From positions 36,677 to 100,676 of the forward strand of contig JAKBMG010000004.1 in the NCBI GenBank assembly GCA_021831685.1: DNA of 64,000 nucleotides, in the 5' to 3' direction. The notes below the pieces were generated by a model. That model searched no databases. It was given only the letters and a program-made list of their open reading frames with translations, and had not been told where the DNA came from. Position numbers and translations under genes: made by a program. Shown here in pieces: positions 54,560 through 62,391 of this stretch (the stretch's first letter is position 1; every line of letters starts with the position of its first letter). This stretch comes from Bacteroidota bacterium (GTDB taxonomy: Bacteria; Bacteroidota; Ignavibacteria; Ignavibacteriales; Ignavibacteriaceae).

Positions 54560-55456
54560 CTATTCTTCAGATTCATTTTTTCTTTTTGTAATCCACATTA
54601 AGCCGCCGAGCAGAGCATATAAAGAAACCGGCGGAACAAAGTATGCAAATATTCCATGCTGTATAGATTCGGATACACCTGGAGCGGGTTTATCACCGAG
54701 CTTTGGGAATTGGAGTTTAGAGAAATCTTGATTTGCGAGGTAGAGCCAGGAGGTTCCTCCTACTTCATACTCACCGAAAATATGGTTTACATATTTCTCA
54801 GGATTCCTTCTTATTCGTTCACGTGCAATTTTTACCAGGTCATTTCTATTACCATATGTTAAAGCTTCAACCGGGCAGATTTCCACGCATGCAGGAAGCT
54901 TATCTACTTTTGTTCTTTCAAAGCAGAAATCACATTTTTTAATTTGAGGATTTAGCGCTTTATCGAATTGGAATGCCGGAACCTGGAAAGGACACGCTAC
55001 CATGCAATAGCGGCAGCCGATGCATTTGTTTGTATCCCAGATAACCGAACCGTTTTCATGTTTGGAAAAGGCGCCTACTATGCAAGCCGAAACACAAGCC
55101 GGATGATCACAGTGCATGCATTGCACCTTTACATCTGTCGGAATCTCAGAATTTTGCGGATTAGGATACTCATTTACCACAGTTAAAGCGGATTCATCCG
55201 GTCTTCTCATTTCTTTGAAAACCGACCTATCGCTGTATTTATCAAGTGATTGAGTAGGCATGTCATGAGCTGTTTTGCAAGCCCACTCGCAATTCCGGCA
55301 GCCTATGCAGACAGTTGTGTCCACAAGAACACCCATCCGGTCTTCGGAAAGTATGTCTTTTGGAGCTGCTTTTGCTGATGTGATAGATAAACCACTTAAT
55401 GCAGTCCCTGCAATAGCGGTTGTTTTTAAGAAATCCCGTCTATTTTGTTTTCCCAT
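54560..55456 (-). CDS. Tat-exported four-cluster [4Fe-4S] protein (HybA/HmcB-like)
   Basis: A 298-residue periplasmic iron-sulfur protein. The twin-arginine signal is NRRDFLKTTAIAG (residues 5-17). Four Cys groups follow: CIGCRNCEWACK (~51), CMHCDHPACVSAC (~113), CIGCRYCMVACP (~146) and CDFCFER...CVEICP (~180), enough for four [4Fe-4S] clusters. A C-terminal hydrophobic helix (~268-288) should anchor it to the membrane, as in HybA. It is the first gene of the operon and presumably relays electrons between the NrfD subunit and the cytochrome. Confidence 0.92.
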   Translation of the reverse strand: MGKQNRRDFLKTTAIAGTALSGLSITSAKAAPKDILSEDRMGVLVDTTVCIGCRNCEWACKTAHDMPTQSLDKYSDRSVFKEMRRPDESALTVVNEYPNPQNSEIPTDVKVQCMHCDHPACVSACIVGAFSKHENGSVIWDTNKCIGCRYCMVACPFQVPAFQFDKALNPQIKKCDFCFERTKVDKLPACVEICPVEALTYGNRNDLVKIARERIRRNPEKYVNHIFGEYEVGGTSWLYLANQDFSKLQFPKLGDKPAPGVSESIQHGIFAYFVPPVSLYALLGGLMWITKRKNESEE

Positions 55457-55845
55457 ACAACATCCGTTACAAGTTTAATGTTAGGTTATTGTTTATAGTA
55501 ACACTTGCTTATGTAGATAGTTAATTATATAAAACTATGCCAAAGTATCGCATTTTGGAGTAAATAGTAATTTATAGCTAAATGAATTGAATATGTGAAG
55601 TTAAGCGGAAAAGAATGGGGCTACTGTTGAAAAATGCAAATTTACTTCTCGTAACTGAAAAATATTTAAATGACAAGTTGTAGTAAATGAGAAATTACTC
55701 TATTATTAAATCTATTTTCTCAACGGGACTAAATTCTAACTGATTTAAGAAATGCGAAGAGTGCGGGTTTGTAAAGTTTGTCACAGTTAGGGGGTAGGGA
55801 GAAGGATAATTGTAGAGGAAGTTTATGTCTTGATATAAGGAAGCA

Positions 55846-55878
55846 GTGTGCATTCACAGCGCATTCAGAGTGCATTCA
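55846..55878. repeat. Three tandem 11-base units (minus-strand TGAATGCACTC)
   Basis: Read on the plus strand the units are GTGTGCATTCA, CAGCGCATTCA and GAGTGCATTCA. They are the reverse complement of the four units at 20718-20761, 35 kb away. Confidence 0.82.
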
Positions 55879-56116
55879 AAAATTTATATTGGCTTGATTT
55901 CCGTTTTGAGGTTGTTTAAGAAGGAATGATTCTTATTACTTTAAAAATATTATAAATTAAAGAAAAAGCATTAAAGCTTGTTTATAGCAAAGGTATTAGA
56001 TTAAAGGAATAAAAGCAAGAAGGGAGCGAGGCGTGATCTTAAAAGTTTTTATAATTTTATTGCACATTGAAAAGAAATTATTTAAGTTGGTTTAAGAATT
56101 TATTGGGATAATGTAT

Positions 56117-56145
56117 TTGACTTAATAATGGATACAGAAAATAAA
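56117..56145 (+). promoter_or_regulatory. Weak promoter candidate for intI
   Basis: TTGACT at 56117-56122 and AATAAA at 56140-56145, 17 bases apart. The -35 matches that of the two stronger promoters in this window; the -10 is poor. No clear LexA box is visible. Confidence 0.3.
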
Positions 56146-56177
56146 TTTCATATAGATTTGCGTGGGGAGAAGCAGAA

Positions 56178-57212
56178 ATGCACACGCAAATAAATTTACC
56201 CGCACAGAGTGAGAACGGTGTACATCAACATCAGGGAGACACAAATACATTTCAAAAAGATAATCCAAAACTTTTAGACAGAGTAAGCATTGATATGCGG
56301 GTGAAGCATTATTCACGGAAGACGGAAGAAAGCTACACTTCGTGGATAAAGCGATTTATTCTTTTCAACAACAAGAAACATCCTAATGAAATGGGGAAAG
56401 AGGAGATCCAAAAGTTTGTTAATTATTTAGCAGTTGAAAAACATATATCTGTATCGACACAAAACCAGGCATTGAGTGCAATTCTATATCTTTACAAAAA
56501 TATTCTAAGGAAAGATTTTGGCTGGTTAGAAGATGTAGTTAGAGCGCATAAGAGCAAAAGACTGCCTGTAGTATTTACAAAAGTTGAAACGAGAGAAATA
56601 TTAAATAACCTGGAAGGAATTCCGAAATTAATTTGTTCATTGTTATATGGTTCCGGTTTAAGATTAGGAGAGGCATTAGAGCTTAGGGTAAAAGATATTA
56701 ATTTTGAATATAGACAGATAATAGTGCGAGAAGCAAAAGGCGACAAAGATAGAATTACAACATTACCGGACAAGATAATTCCTGAATTAAAACAGCACTT
56801 AAACAAAGTTTATAAGCAGCATAAGGAAGATTTAACGAAAGGGAAAGGAAAAACAAAGCTGCCGTATGCATTAGCGATAAAGTATCCGAATGCCGATAAA
56901 GATTTTTATTGGCAATACGCATTTCCGGCAGAAAAATTTATAAAGGATAAAGAAAGCGGGTTAGTATATAGATATCACATACATGAGAGCACAATACAGA
57001 AAGCAATAAGGCAAGCTGTACAAAAGGCTAAGATATTAAAACCAGGCACGGCACATACTTTTAGACATTCATTTGCCACACATCTTCTTGAAGCAGGATA
57101 TGACATAAGAACTATACAAGAATTACTTGGACACAGCAGCGTAAAAACGACAATGATATATACACACGTTGCAAATATGGGCGCTGGAATTAAGAGTCCA
57201 TTAGACGGATGA
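56178..57212 (+). CDS. intI: Integron integrase (IntI-type tyrosine recombinase)
   Basis: A 344-residue tyrosine recombinase. The catalytic set is complete: Arg162 ([12 protein letters not shown]), His293 and Arg296 ([15 protein letters not shown]), His319 (LLGHSS) and Tyr328 (IYTH). Residues ~230-254 ([20 protein letters not shown]) form the extra segment found in integron integrases and absent from XerC/D. The N-terminal SAM-like domain ([21 protein letters not shown]) is also typical. The first ~30 residues are longer than usual. GGGGAG lies before the ATG. It reads toward the cassette array, and a series of attC sites follows, confirming the assignment. Confidence 0.93.
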   Translation: MHTQINLPAQSENGVHQHQGDTNTFQKDNPKLLDRVSIDMRVKHYSRKTEESYTSWIKRFILFNNKKHPNEMGKEEIQKFVNYLAVEKHISVSTQNQALSAILYLYKNILRKDFGWLEDVVRAHKSKRLPVVFTKVETREILNNLEGIPKLICSLLYGSGLRLGEALELRVKDINFEYRQIIVREAKGDKDRITTLPDKIIPELKQHLNKVYKQHKEDLTKGKGKTKLPYALAIKYPNADKDFYWQYAFPAEKFIKDKESGLVYRYHIHESTIQKAIRQAVQKAKILKPGTAHTFRHSFATHLLEAGYDIRTIQELLGHSSVKTTMIYTHVANMGAGIKSPLDG

Positions 57213-57252
57213 AGTTCAATTTTTATTAGGCGGAATGATTCATCCGTCTAAT
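57200..57252 (+). terminator. Inverted repeat overlapping the intI stop codon
   Basis: ATTAGACGGATGA (57200-57212, including the stop) is exactly inverted at 57240-57252. A second left arm, ATTAGGCGGA (57225-57234), can pair with the same right arm (57243-57252), so two alternative hairpins are possible. There is no strong T-run, so its role as terminator, attenuator or recombination-site element is open. Confidence 0.5.
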
Positions 57253-57353
57253 AAACTTAAGCATTAAAATGAAATGTTATAAATATATAGGAATAAACAA
57301 ATTATGGAGATTAGGCTTATATTTAATAGGAGTGTTAGCAGGAAAATAAATCG

Positions 57354-57405
57354 GGATAACACGCCGAATAAAATGCAGTCTAATCGGCTCAATTAATAGT
57401 TAGGC
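57354..57405 (+). other. Putative attI (or degenerate attC) at the start of the array
   Basis: GTTAGGC at 57399-57405 is a complete R'-type crossover box. Upstream lie GGATAAC (57354-57360), a poor R" partner, and an inner inverted pair GCCGA/TCGGC (57363-57367 and 57384-57388). This is the first recombination boundary after intI, so it is the best candidate for attI. Confidence 0.5.
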
Positions 57406-57477
57406 AACTGTGAGAGATAGGAAGAATTCCAATATTTTTATTAAATTTAGCAATAAAATAATAAATGATTCATACTT

Positions 57478-57870
57478 ATGACTCAAGAAGAACATATTAA
57501 ATACTGGCTCGACAGTGCGGAACATGATTTAGAAACTTTAGATGCTTTATATGAAACCGGTAAATATGATTGGGCTCTTTTTATCGGTCATTTAGTTTTA
57601 GAGAAATTATTAAAAGCTATCTTTGTAAAAAATAATGAAAATAAAATACCACCTAAACTTCATAACTTAGTAAGATTAGCGGAAGAATCACATGTTAAGA
57701 TTGATGACAATAAAAAAGTAATTCTGGATAAAATAAATGATTTTAATATTGAGGTTAGATATCCTGAATATAAGAATGAGTTTTATAAAACTTGCACAAA
57801 AGAATTTGCAGAAGAAAATATAAAAGAAATAAAAGAGTTATATCAATGGTTAAAATCCCAGATAAAATAA
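57478..57870 (+). CDS. HEPN-domain protein (toxin of a HEPN/MNT pair), cassette 1
   Basis: A 130-residue all-helical HEPN protein of the HI0074/KNTase-associated type: WLDSAEHDLETLDALYETGKYDWALFIGHLVLEKLLKA (in part), KLHNLVRLAEES and EVRYPEYKNEF. HEPN proteins paired with MNT nucleotidyltransferases act as RNase-type toxins. The canonical R-x4-6-H catalytic motif is not evident beyond RLAEESH, so activity is uncertain. It is the first gene of cassette 1 and overlaps the MNT gene by 25 bases. Confidence 0.88.
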   Translation: MTQEEHIKYWLDSAEHDLETLDALYETGKYDWALFIGHLVLEKLLKAIFVKNNENKIPPKLHNLVRLAEESHVKIDDNKKVILDKINDFNIEVRYPEYKNEFYKTCTKEFAEENIKEIKELYQWLKSQIK

Positions 57871-58163
57871 GAGCTATTGCTGAAAGATATATTTTATTAC
57901 TAAAAGAGAATAATATTTCAGTAGAAAATGCCTATTTATTCGGTAGTTACGCTAAAGGGAACAATAATGAATGGAGCGATATTGATATAGCAATAGTATC
58001 CGGTGCATTTGAAGGGATTAGAATAAAAGACAGAGATAAGATAAGGAAGTTAACTTTATCAGTAAGTTCAAGTTTAGAAATCCTACCATTTAGTCCAAGG
58101 GATTTTTCATTCGAAAATCCATTAGCAAAAGAAATAATCGAAACTGGAATAAGATTAGTCTAA
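57846..58163 (+). CDS. MNT-type nucleotidyltransferase (antitoxin), cassette 1
   Basis: A 105-residue minimal nucleotidyltransferase. The active-site motif GSYAKG is followed by the DID pair (SDIDIAI), residues ~31-48. The start at 57846 (MVKIPDKIR) was chosen because the 18 residues added by the upstream ATG are lysine/arginine-rich translation of the HEPN 3' end. MNT proteins neutralise HEPN toxins, in studied cases by AMPylation. The pair fills cassette 1, which ends at the attC site 18 bases after the stop. Confidence 0.88.
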   Translation: MVKIPDKIRAIAERYILLLKENNISVENAYLFGSYAKGNNNEWSDIDIAIVSGAFEGIRIKDRDKIRKLTLSVSSSLEILPFSPRDFSFENPLAKEIIETGIRLV

Positions 58164-58180
58164 TAAAATAAGTTAACGTT

Positions 58181-58367
58181 GCCTAACGTGCTTCAACCCG
58201 ACGGTGTTTTCGCATTCGGCATTTTACAAATCATAGTGTTTGTTTCTCCGTTTCGGGCAACTTGTTCGGCTTTGTTCTATTAAATTAAATTTTTTAAATC
58301 ATTAATGTTTGTGCTATTATTCGGCATTCTTGTTCTGGGCTGCGGGTTAAGCACAACTTCGTTAGGT
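58181..58367 (+). other. attC site 1 (about 187 bp)
   Basis: R" GCCTAAC (58181-58187) and R' GTTAGGT (58361-58367), crossover after G58361. The inner boxes GCTTCAACCC and GGGTTAAGC pair imperfectly, giving the folded-hairpin attC form. The central part shares CGGCATT and GTTCTGGGC motifs with the other long sites. Confidence 0.85.
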
Positions 58368-58471
58368 TGCTACACAATACAAAGGAATTTATGTTTGTCT
58401 TAAGATGGTTAGGAAATGTTCATGAAAAATTCTCCACTTGATTAAGGTAATCCAATGGATTATATTCGCAT

Positions 58472-58807
58472 ATGCTAATTACAGTAGTTGAATTACCTGA
58501 ATACATAAAAAGAGCAGAAAAAATATTATCGGAAGATGAGAGAAATGATTTGCTTTATCATTTGTCTTCTAATCCAAAAGCGGGAAATTTAATACAAGGA
58601 ACTGGAGGAATAAGAAAATTAAGGTGGGCTTCAAAAGGTAAAGGTAAAAGTGGCGGTTCGAGGATAATATATTTTTTCTATAATGAAACTATTCCGCTCT
58701 TCTTATTAACAATATTTGGTAAAAATGAAAAGGTCAATTTAAGCAAAGCTGAACGAAATGAATTAACAAAGTTGGTAAAGGAATTAATAAAAAATTATAA
58801 GAGGTAA
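58472..58807 (+). CDS. HigB/RelE-type toxin, cassette 2
   Basis: A 111-residue RelE-superfamily toxin of the HigB-2 type: ITVVELPEYIKRAEKILSEDER, then GNLIQGTGGIRKLRWASKGKGKSGGSRIIYFF (in part) and LLTIFGKNEKVNLSKAERNEL. Such toxins cut mRNA, usually on the ribosome. It precedes its antitoxin gene by 4 bases, the HigBA order (toxin first). It occupies cassette 2, whose leader of about 100 bases after the crossover probably holds the operon promoter. Confidence 0.9.
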   Translation: MLITVVELPEYIKRAEKILSEDERNDLLYHLSSNPKAGNLIQGTGGIRKLRWASKGKGKSGGSRIIYFFYNETIPLFLLTIFGKNEKVNLSKAERNELTKLVKELIKNYKR

Positions 58808-58811
58808 AAAA

Positions 58812-59099
58812 ATGAATGAAGCATATAAAAGCATAAGCAAAGGATTGAAGGAAGCAATTGAATATTCAAAAGGAAATACGAAAGAAGCCAGAGAATTTAG
58901 ACCAAGACACATTGATGTAAAAAAGTTACGAGAAAGAATAGGAATGAGTCAGCCAAAGTTTGCAGCATCATTTGGAATAAGTTTAGGAACATTACGTCAT
59001 TGGGAAAGAGGAGATAGGTATCCTCAAGGAGCAGCTTTAGTATTATTAAACTTATTATCAAAAGACCCAAACATAGTCTTAGAAGTTCTGTATAAGTAA
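58812..59099 (+). CDS. HigA-type XRE-family antitoxin, cassette 2
   Basis: A 95-residue protein with a C-terminal HTH of the XRE/Cro family (residues ~37-90: DVKKLRERIGMSQPKFAASFGISLGTLRHWERGDRYPQGAAL, in part), as in NadS/HigA antitoxins. It should bind the HigB toxin and repress the operon. The spacing to the toxin gene is 4 bases. The attC box begins 9 bases after its stop. Confidence 0.9.
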   Translation: MNEAYKSISKGLKEAIEYSKGNTKEAREFRPRHIDVKKLRERIGMSQPKFAASFGISLGTLRHWERGDRYPQGAALVLLNLLSKDPNIVLEVLYK

Positions 59100-59107
59100 A
59101 GGAGGCA

Positions 59108-59295
59108 ACCTAACCCGTAACTCAACTTGACCGCTTCATTCGATTCGGGTTTGTTGCTGTTTTTAGCTTTGCGTTTTTCGTTTAGCATTGTTGTTTAAGT
59201 TTATTTAGTTAAAAAATATTTTCTTAATTATTGGCGTTGCCTTTCTAACTTAGCCTTTAGTTCTGGGCAGCAAGTTAGTTGCCACGCCGTTAGGT
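59108..59295 (+). other. attC site 2 (about 188 bp)
   Basis: R" ACCTAAC (59108-59114) and R' GTTAGGT (59289-59295), crossover after G59289. Inner arms TAACTCAACTTGACC and GCAAGTTAGTTGCC pair with a bulge. The interior is nearly the same as that of attC 3 (both contain GGGTTTGTTGCTGTTTTT and TTATTGGCGTTG). Confidence 0.9.
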
Positions 59296-59308
59296 TGCCG
59301 CCATTATC

Positions 59309-59926
59309 ATGAATCATCTACTGATCACTTTCGAAATACTCATCACCGTCGTTGCTCCCCTTCTTGTGCTTTATCTAAGGGGAACTTGGAAACAACAAAC
59401 GATGGTGGCGTGCATGTCTACCATTCCAATACTGTGGTATTTCGTCTACGCGCCTATACATGAATTAAGCCATCTGCTTGTCGCATACCTTGTTGGTGGG
59501 CAGATTGTCGAAGTAAAACTCATTCCTAGGTTCTGGGCTGGAGAAACTGGTGGGGCGTGGATCAAATCGGAGGGTTTCACCAACGAATGGAGCCAGTTGA
59601 TCATGTCTATATCGCCCTACGTTCTCGATCTTGTGAGCATTGCGGTTGGCGTTTACGTTCTTCAACGGAAACTCTCAAGTAACGCCTTTCTCATAGGATT
59701 TCTCTTCATGGTGTTGTGTTTGAGATCTACTTTTGACTTAGTATGTGAAACTATTGGATTTGCTACAGGCTTTCGAGGCGATCTATTTCACATTGCGCTC
59801 ACTGTAGGTGATTTCGTTACATGGACCTTCCTATCACTCTCAATTATGTTTTCCATATATGCCATTATCGTAGTCATTGGGAGGTTCAAGGGATTTCCGC
59901 AGGAGGCAGCAAATGCGGCAACCTAA
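59309..59926 (+). CDS. Polytopic membrane protein with HEXXH motif, cassette 3
   Basis: A 205-residue integral membrane protein with about five hydrophobic helices. HELSH at residues 51-55 lies inside or next to a helix (YAPIHELSHLLVAYLVGG), the arrangement of site-2/M50-like intramembrane metalloproteases; a second-ligand Asp motif is not clear. It has no relative I can name. The coding DNA is visibly richer in G/C than the neighbouring chromosome. The stop codon TAA at 59924-59926 lies inside the R" box of attC 3, so the cassette boundary defines the C-terminus. Confidence 0.8.
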   Translation: MNHLLITFEILITVVAPLLVLYLRGTWKQQTMVACMSTIPILWYFVYAPIHELSHLLVAYLVGGQIVEVKLIPRFWAGETGGAWIKSEGFTNEWSQLIMSISPYVLDLVSIAVGVYVLQRKLSSNAFLIGFLFMVLCLRSTFDLVCETIGFATGFRGDLFHIALTVGDFVTWTFLSLSIMFSIYAIIVVIGRFKGFPQEAANAAT

Positions 59927-60107
59927 CGTAACTCAACTTGACCGTTTCGCGCGCTTCGGGTTTGTTGCTGTTTTTGGCTTTGCGTTTTTCGTTTAACGTT
60001 GTTGTTCCAGTTTATTTAGTTATGAAATATTTTTTTAATTATTGGCGTTGTTATTCTAACTTAGCTGTCCGTTCTGGGCGGCAAGTTAGTTGATAACGCC
60101 GTTAGGT
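59921..60107 (+). other. attC site 3 (about 187 bp)
   Basis: R" ACCTAAC (59921-59927) and R' GTTAGGT (60101-60107), crossover after G60101. Very similar along its whole length to attC 2, the pattern of integron arrays whose attC sites belong to one host family. Confidence 0.9.
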
Positions 60108-60135
60108 CGCACACCAATCATCGAGAGGAGGAAAC

Positions 60136-60747
60136 GTGGAAAAGGTAGACTACAAAAAAGAGTTGAAACAACTCTACCTGCCTTCCAGCAAGGAAGTCAG
60201 CGTTGTCCAAGTACCAAAGCAACAGTTCATCATGATCGACGGGCAGGGAGACCCGAATACATCCAAAGAATTCCGTGAAGCCGTGGAAGCACTTTTTAGC
60301 ACAGCGTACGCGTTAAAGTTCATGGTTAAAAAGAGCGAAACCGGTATTGACTATGGCGTGATGCCGCTAGAAGGTCTGTGGTGGTCAGACGACATGACAA
60401 CATTCAGCGTGGGAAACAAATCGGACTGGAAATGGACGCTCATGATTATGCAGCCCGAATTTGTCACGCGCGAATTATTTGCCATCGCCTTGCAGCAAGT
60501 TAAAAAGAAGAAGAGCCTTGATGCGCTCTCGAAGCTGAGACTTGAAGCTTTCGCCGAAGGGAAGGCTGCGCAAATACTCTATGTGGGGCCATTTTCGGAA
60601 GAGGGTCCGACGATCGAGAATATCCACTCCTATATCAAACAAAACGGGTATAGAGTTTCTGGAAAACACCACGAGATTTATTTGAGCGACATGACGAAAA
60701 CAGCACCCGACAAACTCAAAACCATTATCCGGCAGCCAGTAAAATAG
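60136..60747 (+). CDS. GyrI-like small-molecule-binding domain protein, cassette 4
   Basis: A 203-residue stand-alone GyrI-like/SOUL-type effector-binding protein (COG4832 type). Signatures are VQVPKQQFIMIDGQGDPNTS (part of residues 20-40), GIDYGVMPLEGLWW and PFSEEGPTIENIHSYIKQNGY. Such proteins bind or hydrolyse small molecules without a DNA-binding domain. The GTG start is preceded by GAGAGGAGGAAAC, a strong ribosome-binding site. It is the first of two genes in cassette 4 and is richer in G/C than the host genes. Confidence 0.87.
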   Translation: MEKVDYKKELKQLYLPSSKEVSVVQVPKQQFIMIDGQGDPNTSKEFREAVEALFSTAYALKFMVKKSETGIDYGVMPLEGLWWSDDMTTFSVGNKSDWKWTLMIMQPEFVTRELFAIALQQVKKKKSLDALSKLRLEAFAEGKAAQILYVGPFSEEGPTIENIHSYIKQNGYRVSGKHHEIYLSDMTKTAPDKLKTIIRQPVK

Positions 60748-60758
60748 TTGAGTTTAAA

Positions 60759-61325
60759 ATGAACCCGGTTATCCGTAAGTTAAAAGAAGGTGATTTGCGT
60801 CAGAAGGGAAGATCTGAAGAAGTGGTTGCGGATGTGCTCAAGAAGCCGCAGCTGTTTCGCGATTTGGTGGCAGGAATATTGGATACGGAACCGGGAGTAA
60901 GAATGCGAGCATCTGATGCGATAGAAAAGATCACAAGATTGCATCCAGAATTTCTCCAGCCTTACAAGAGCGATTTCATAAATGTTTTCGCAAGAAACAG
61001 CCAAAAGGAAATACGTTGGCATCTGGCGCAGATACTGCCACGATTGGAACTTACCAAGAAGGAACGGCAACAAGTATTCGATATACTCGTTTCTTTTCTT
61101 GATGATGATAGCCGGATAGTAAAAACGTTCGCCATGCAGGGGCTGGCGGATATTGCGGAAATGGACCGCTCGTACCTGCCCCGCGTCGTAAGAATTGTCG
61201 AACGCTTGATGGCGAGTGGAATTCCAGCTATTCAAAGCCGAGGAAAGAAGTTGTTACCACAGCTAACGTCTCATTCCACCGGACCTGCGCGAAAAGCCAC
61301 GCAGGCCGGTGAATTCAAACGTTAG
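60759..61325 (+). CDS. HEAT-repeat-like protein, cassette 4, terminated by attC
   Basis: A 188-residue helical-repeat protein. Residues ~25-165 form HEAT-type pairs (VRMRASDAIEKITRL, EIRWHLAQILPRL, RIVKTFAMQGLADIA, AIQSRGKKLLPQL), a protein-interaction scaffold. The final ~20 residues (SHSTGPARKATQAGEFKR) are translated from attC 4 and the stop TAG lies in its R' box. This C-terminus therefore depends on the recombination site. It follows the GyrI-like gene by 11 bases and is probably co-translated with it. Confidence 0.82.
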   Translation: MNPVIRKLKEGDLRQKGRSEEVVADVLKKPQLFRDLVAGILDTEPGVRMRASDAIEKITRLHPEFLQPYKSDFINVFARNSQKEIRWHLAQILPRLELTKKERQQVFDILVSFLDDDSRIVKTFAMQGLADIAEMDRSYLPRVVRIVERLMASGIPAIQSRGKKLLPQLTSHSTGPARKATQAGEFKR

Positions 61326-61327
61326 GC
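61261..61327 (+). other. attC site 4 (compact, 67 bp)
   Basis: R" AGCTAAC (61261-61267) and R' GTTAGGC (61321-61327), crossover after G61321. Inner arms form a long hairpin (CACCGG...CCTGCG with CGCAGG...CCGGTG). It is much shorter and unlike the other sites, suggesting that this cassette came from a different integron. Confidence 0.9.
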
Positions 61328-61470
61328 AATAATAAACCAATAATTCAAATAATTAAATTATATTTCTAGAATTATAACAATTTCAATATGTTTTATATTT
61401 GTTTTCGGAAGTTGCAGGCAAGAATACAATCCGAAAAAGGAATTAAAAAATATAATGCTTTAATTTCAAA

Positions 61471-62391
61471 ATGATAACAAGTAAAACCAAATACAAATCA
61501 GAAGCTATTTTACTTTCCGTGACCGTTCTTTGGGGCGGAACTTTTGTAATTGTTAAAGAGGCTCTGAACGACATATCATCAATGGCTTTTCTTATTGTCC
61601 GGTTTTCAATTGCCGGAATTATTTTACTCCCTTTTATGAGAAAAAGAAATTTTACAAAACAAAATATTTATTCTGGAATTTTTCTTGGAGCGTTATTATT
61701 TGCCGAATTTGCGGTTCAGACAATTGGATTAAAATTCACATCTGCTACTAAATCCGGATTTTTAACGGGGACAGCTGTTATTATGGTTCCGCTTTTACAG
61801 GTCATTATTGAAAAAAGAAAGCCCACAAAAGGTGTAATAATCGGTACAATTTTGGTCTTAATTGGAATAAGTTTTTTATCAAGCGGAGGTTCTTCTATTT
61901 TAAGCTTATTTAGTGATATTGGTTCTAACTTTAATTTGGGAGACTTTCTAACTCTGATCAGTGCTCTATTTTTTGCCCTTTATATAATTTACTTGGATAT
62001 TGAAACTTCAAAACACGATTTTTGGATTCTGCTTTTTCTGCAATTTATTACAACTGCGTTTCTTGCCGGAATATTTTTGTTTGTATTTTCCGCAATAAAT
62101 TTGGAACCGATCAAAATTGACTTAACTCAAAATTTAATTTTTGCAATTGCTTACACATCAATATTTGCAACGTTAATTACGACTGCGCTTCAAACCAAAT
62201 ATCAGAAAGATGTTACGCCAGCAAAAGCCGGAATAATATTTTCTTTTGAACCTATATTTTCTGCAATTTTTGCTTTCTTAATATTAGGAGAAATAATAAC
62301 TAATTTTGGATACTTCGGTGCAGCTTTGATTATGTTAGGATTGCTGATTTCAGAACTTTATGAAAATTTATTTTTGAAAAATGGGACGTAA
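61471..62391 (+). CDS. EamA/DMT-superfamily transporter, cassette 5
   Basis: A 306-residue drug/metabolite-type transporter with ten hydrophobic helices in two EamA halves (~13-138 and ~155-298). The family opening LLSVTVLWGGTFVIVKEAL and the C-terminal PAKAGIIFSFEPIFSAIFAFLILGE are clear. It probably exports a small metabolite; the substrate is unknown. It is the main gene of cassette 5, which has an unusually long 5' leader of about 150 bases. Confidence 0.92.
   Translation: MITSKTKYKSEAILLSVTVLWGGTFVIVKEALNDISSMAFLIVRFSIAGIILLPFMRKRNFTKQNIYSGIFLGALLFAEFAVQTIGLKFTSATKSGFLTGTAVIMVPLLQVIIEKRKPTKGVIIGTILVLIGISFLSSGGSSILSLFSDIGSNFNLGDFLTLISALFFALYIIYLDIETSKHDFWILLFLQFITTAFLAGIFLFVFSAINLEPIKIDLTQNLIFAIAYTSIFATLITTALQTKYQKDVTPAKAGIIFSFEPIFSAIFAFLILGEIITNFGYFGAALIMLGLLISELYENLFLKNGT

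Larger units (their letters stand above)
55457..56177. other. Intergenic region between redox operon and integron integrase
   Basis: These 721 AT-rich bases separate two divergent units. They contain three 11-base repeats at 55846-55878 and a possible integrase promoter, but no open frame I can support and no attC-like inverted repeat; the integron array does not extend to this side. Confidence 0.6.

Noticed and set aside
55457..56177. An attI site or cassettes on the 5' side of intI, the usual position.
   Set aside because: No GTTAGGY/RYYYAAC pair forming an attC-like fold was found there; all candidate sites are on the 3' side.
56178..57212. XerC/XerD or phage integrase.
   Set aside because: The extra segment at residues ~230-254 and the attC-bounded cassettes that follow identify an integron integrase.
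61371..61463. A lipoprotein-like frame (FVFGSCRQEYNPKKEL) in the leader of cassette 5.
   Set aside because: It has no ATG, GTG or TTG start before the in-frame stop upstream and ends after about 30 residues; possibly a remnant, but too short to support.
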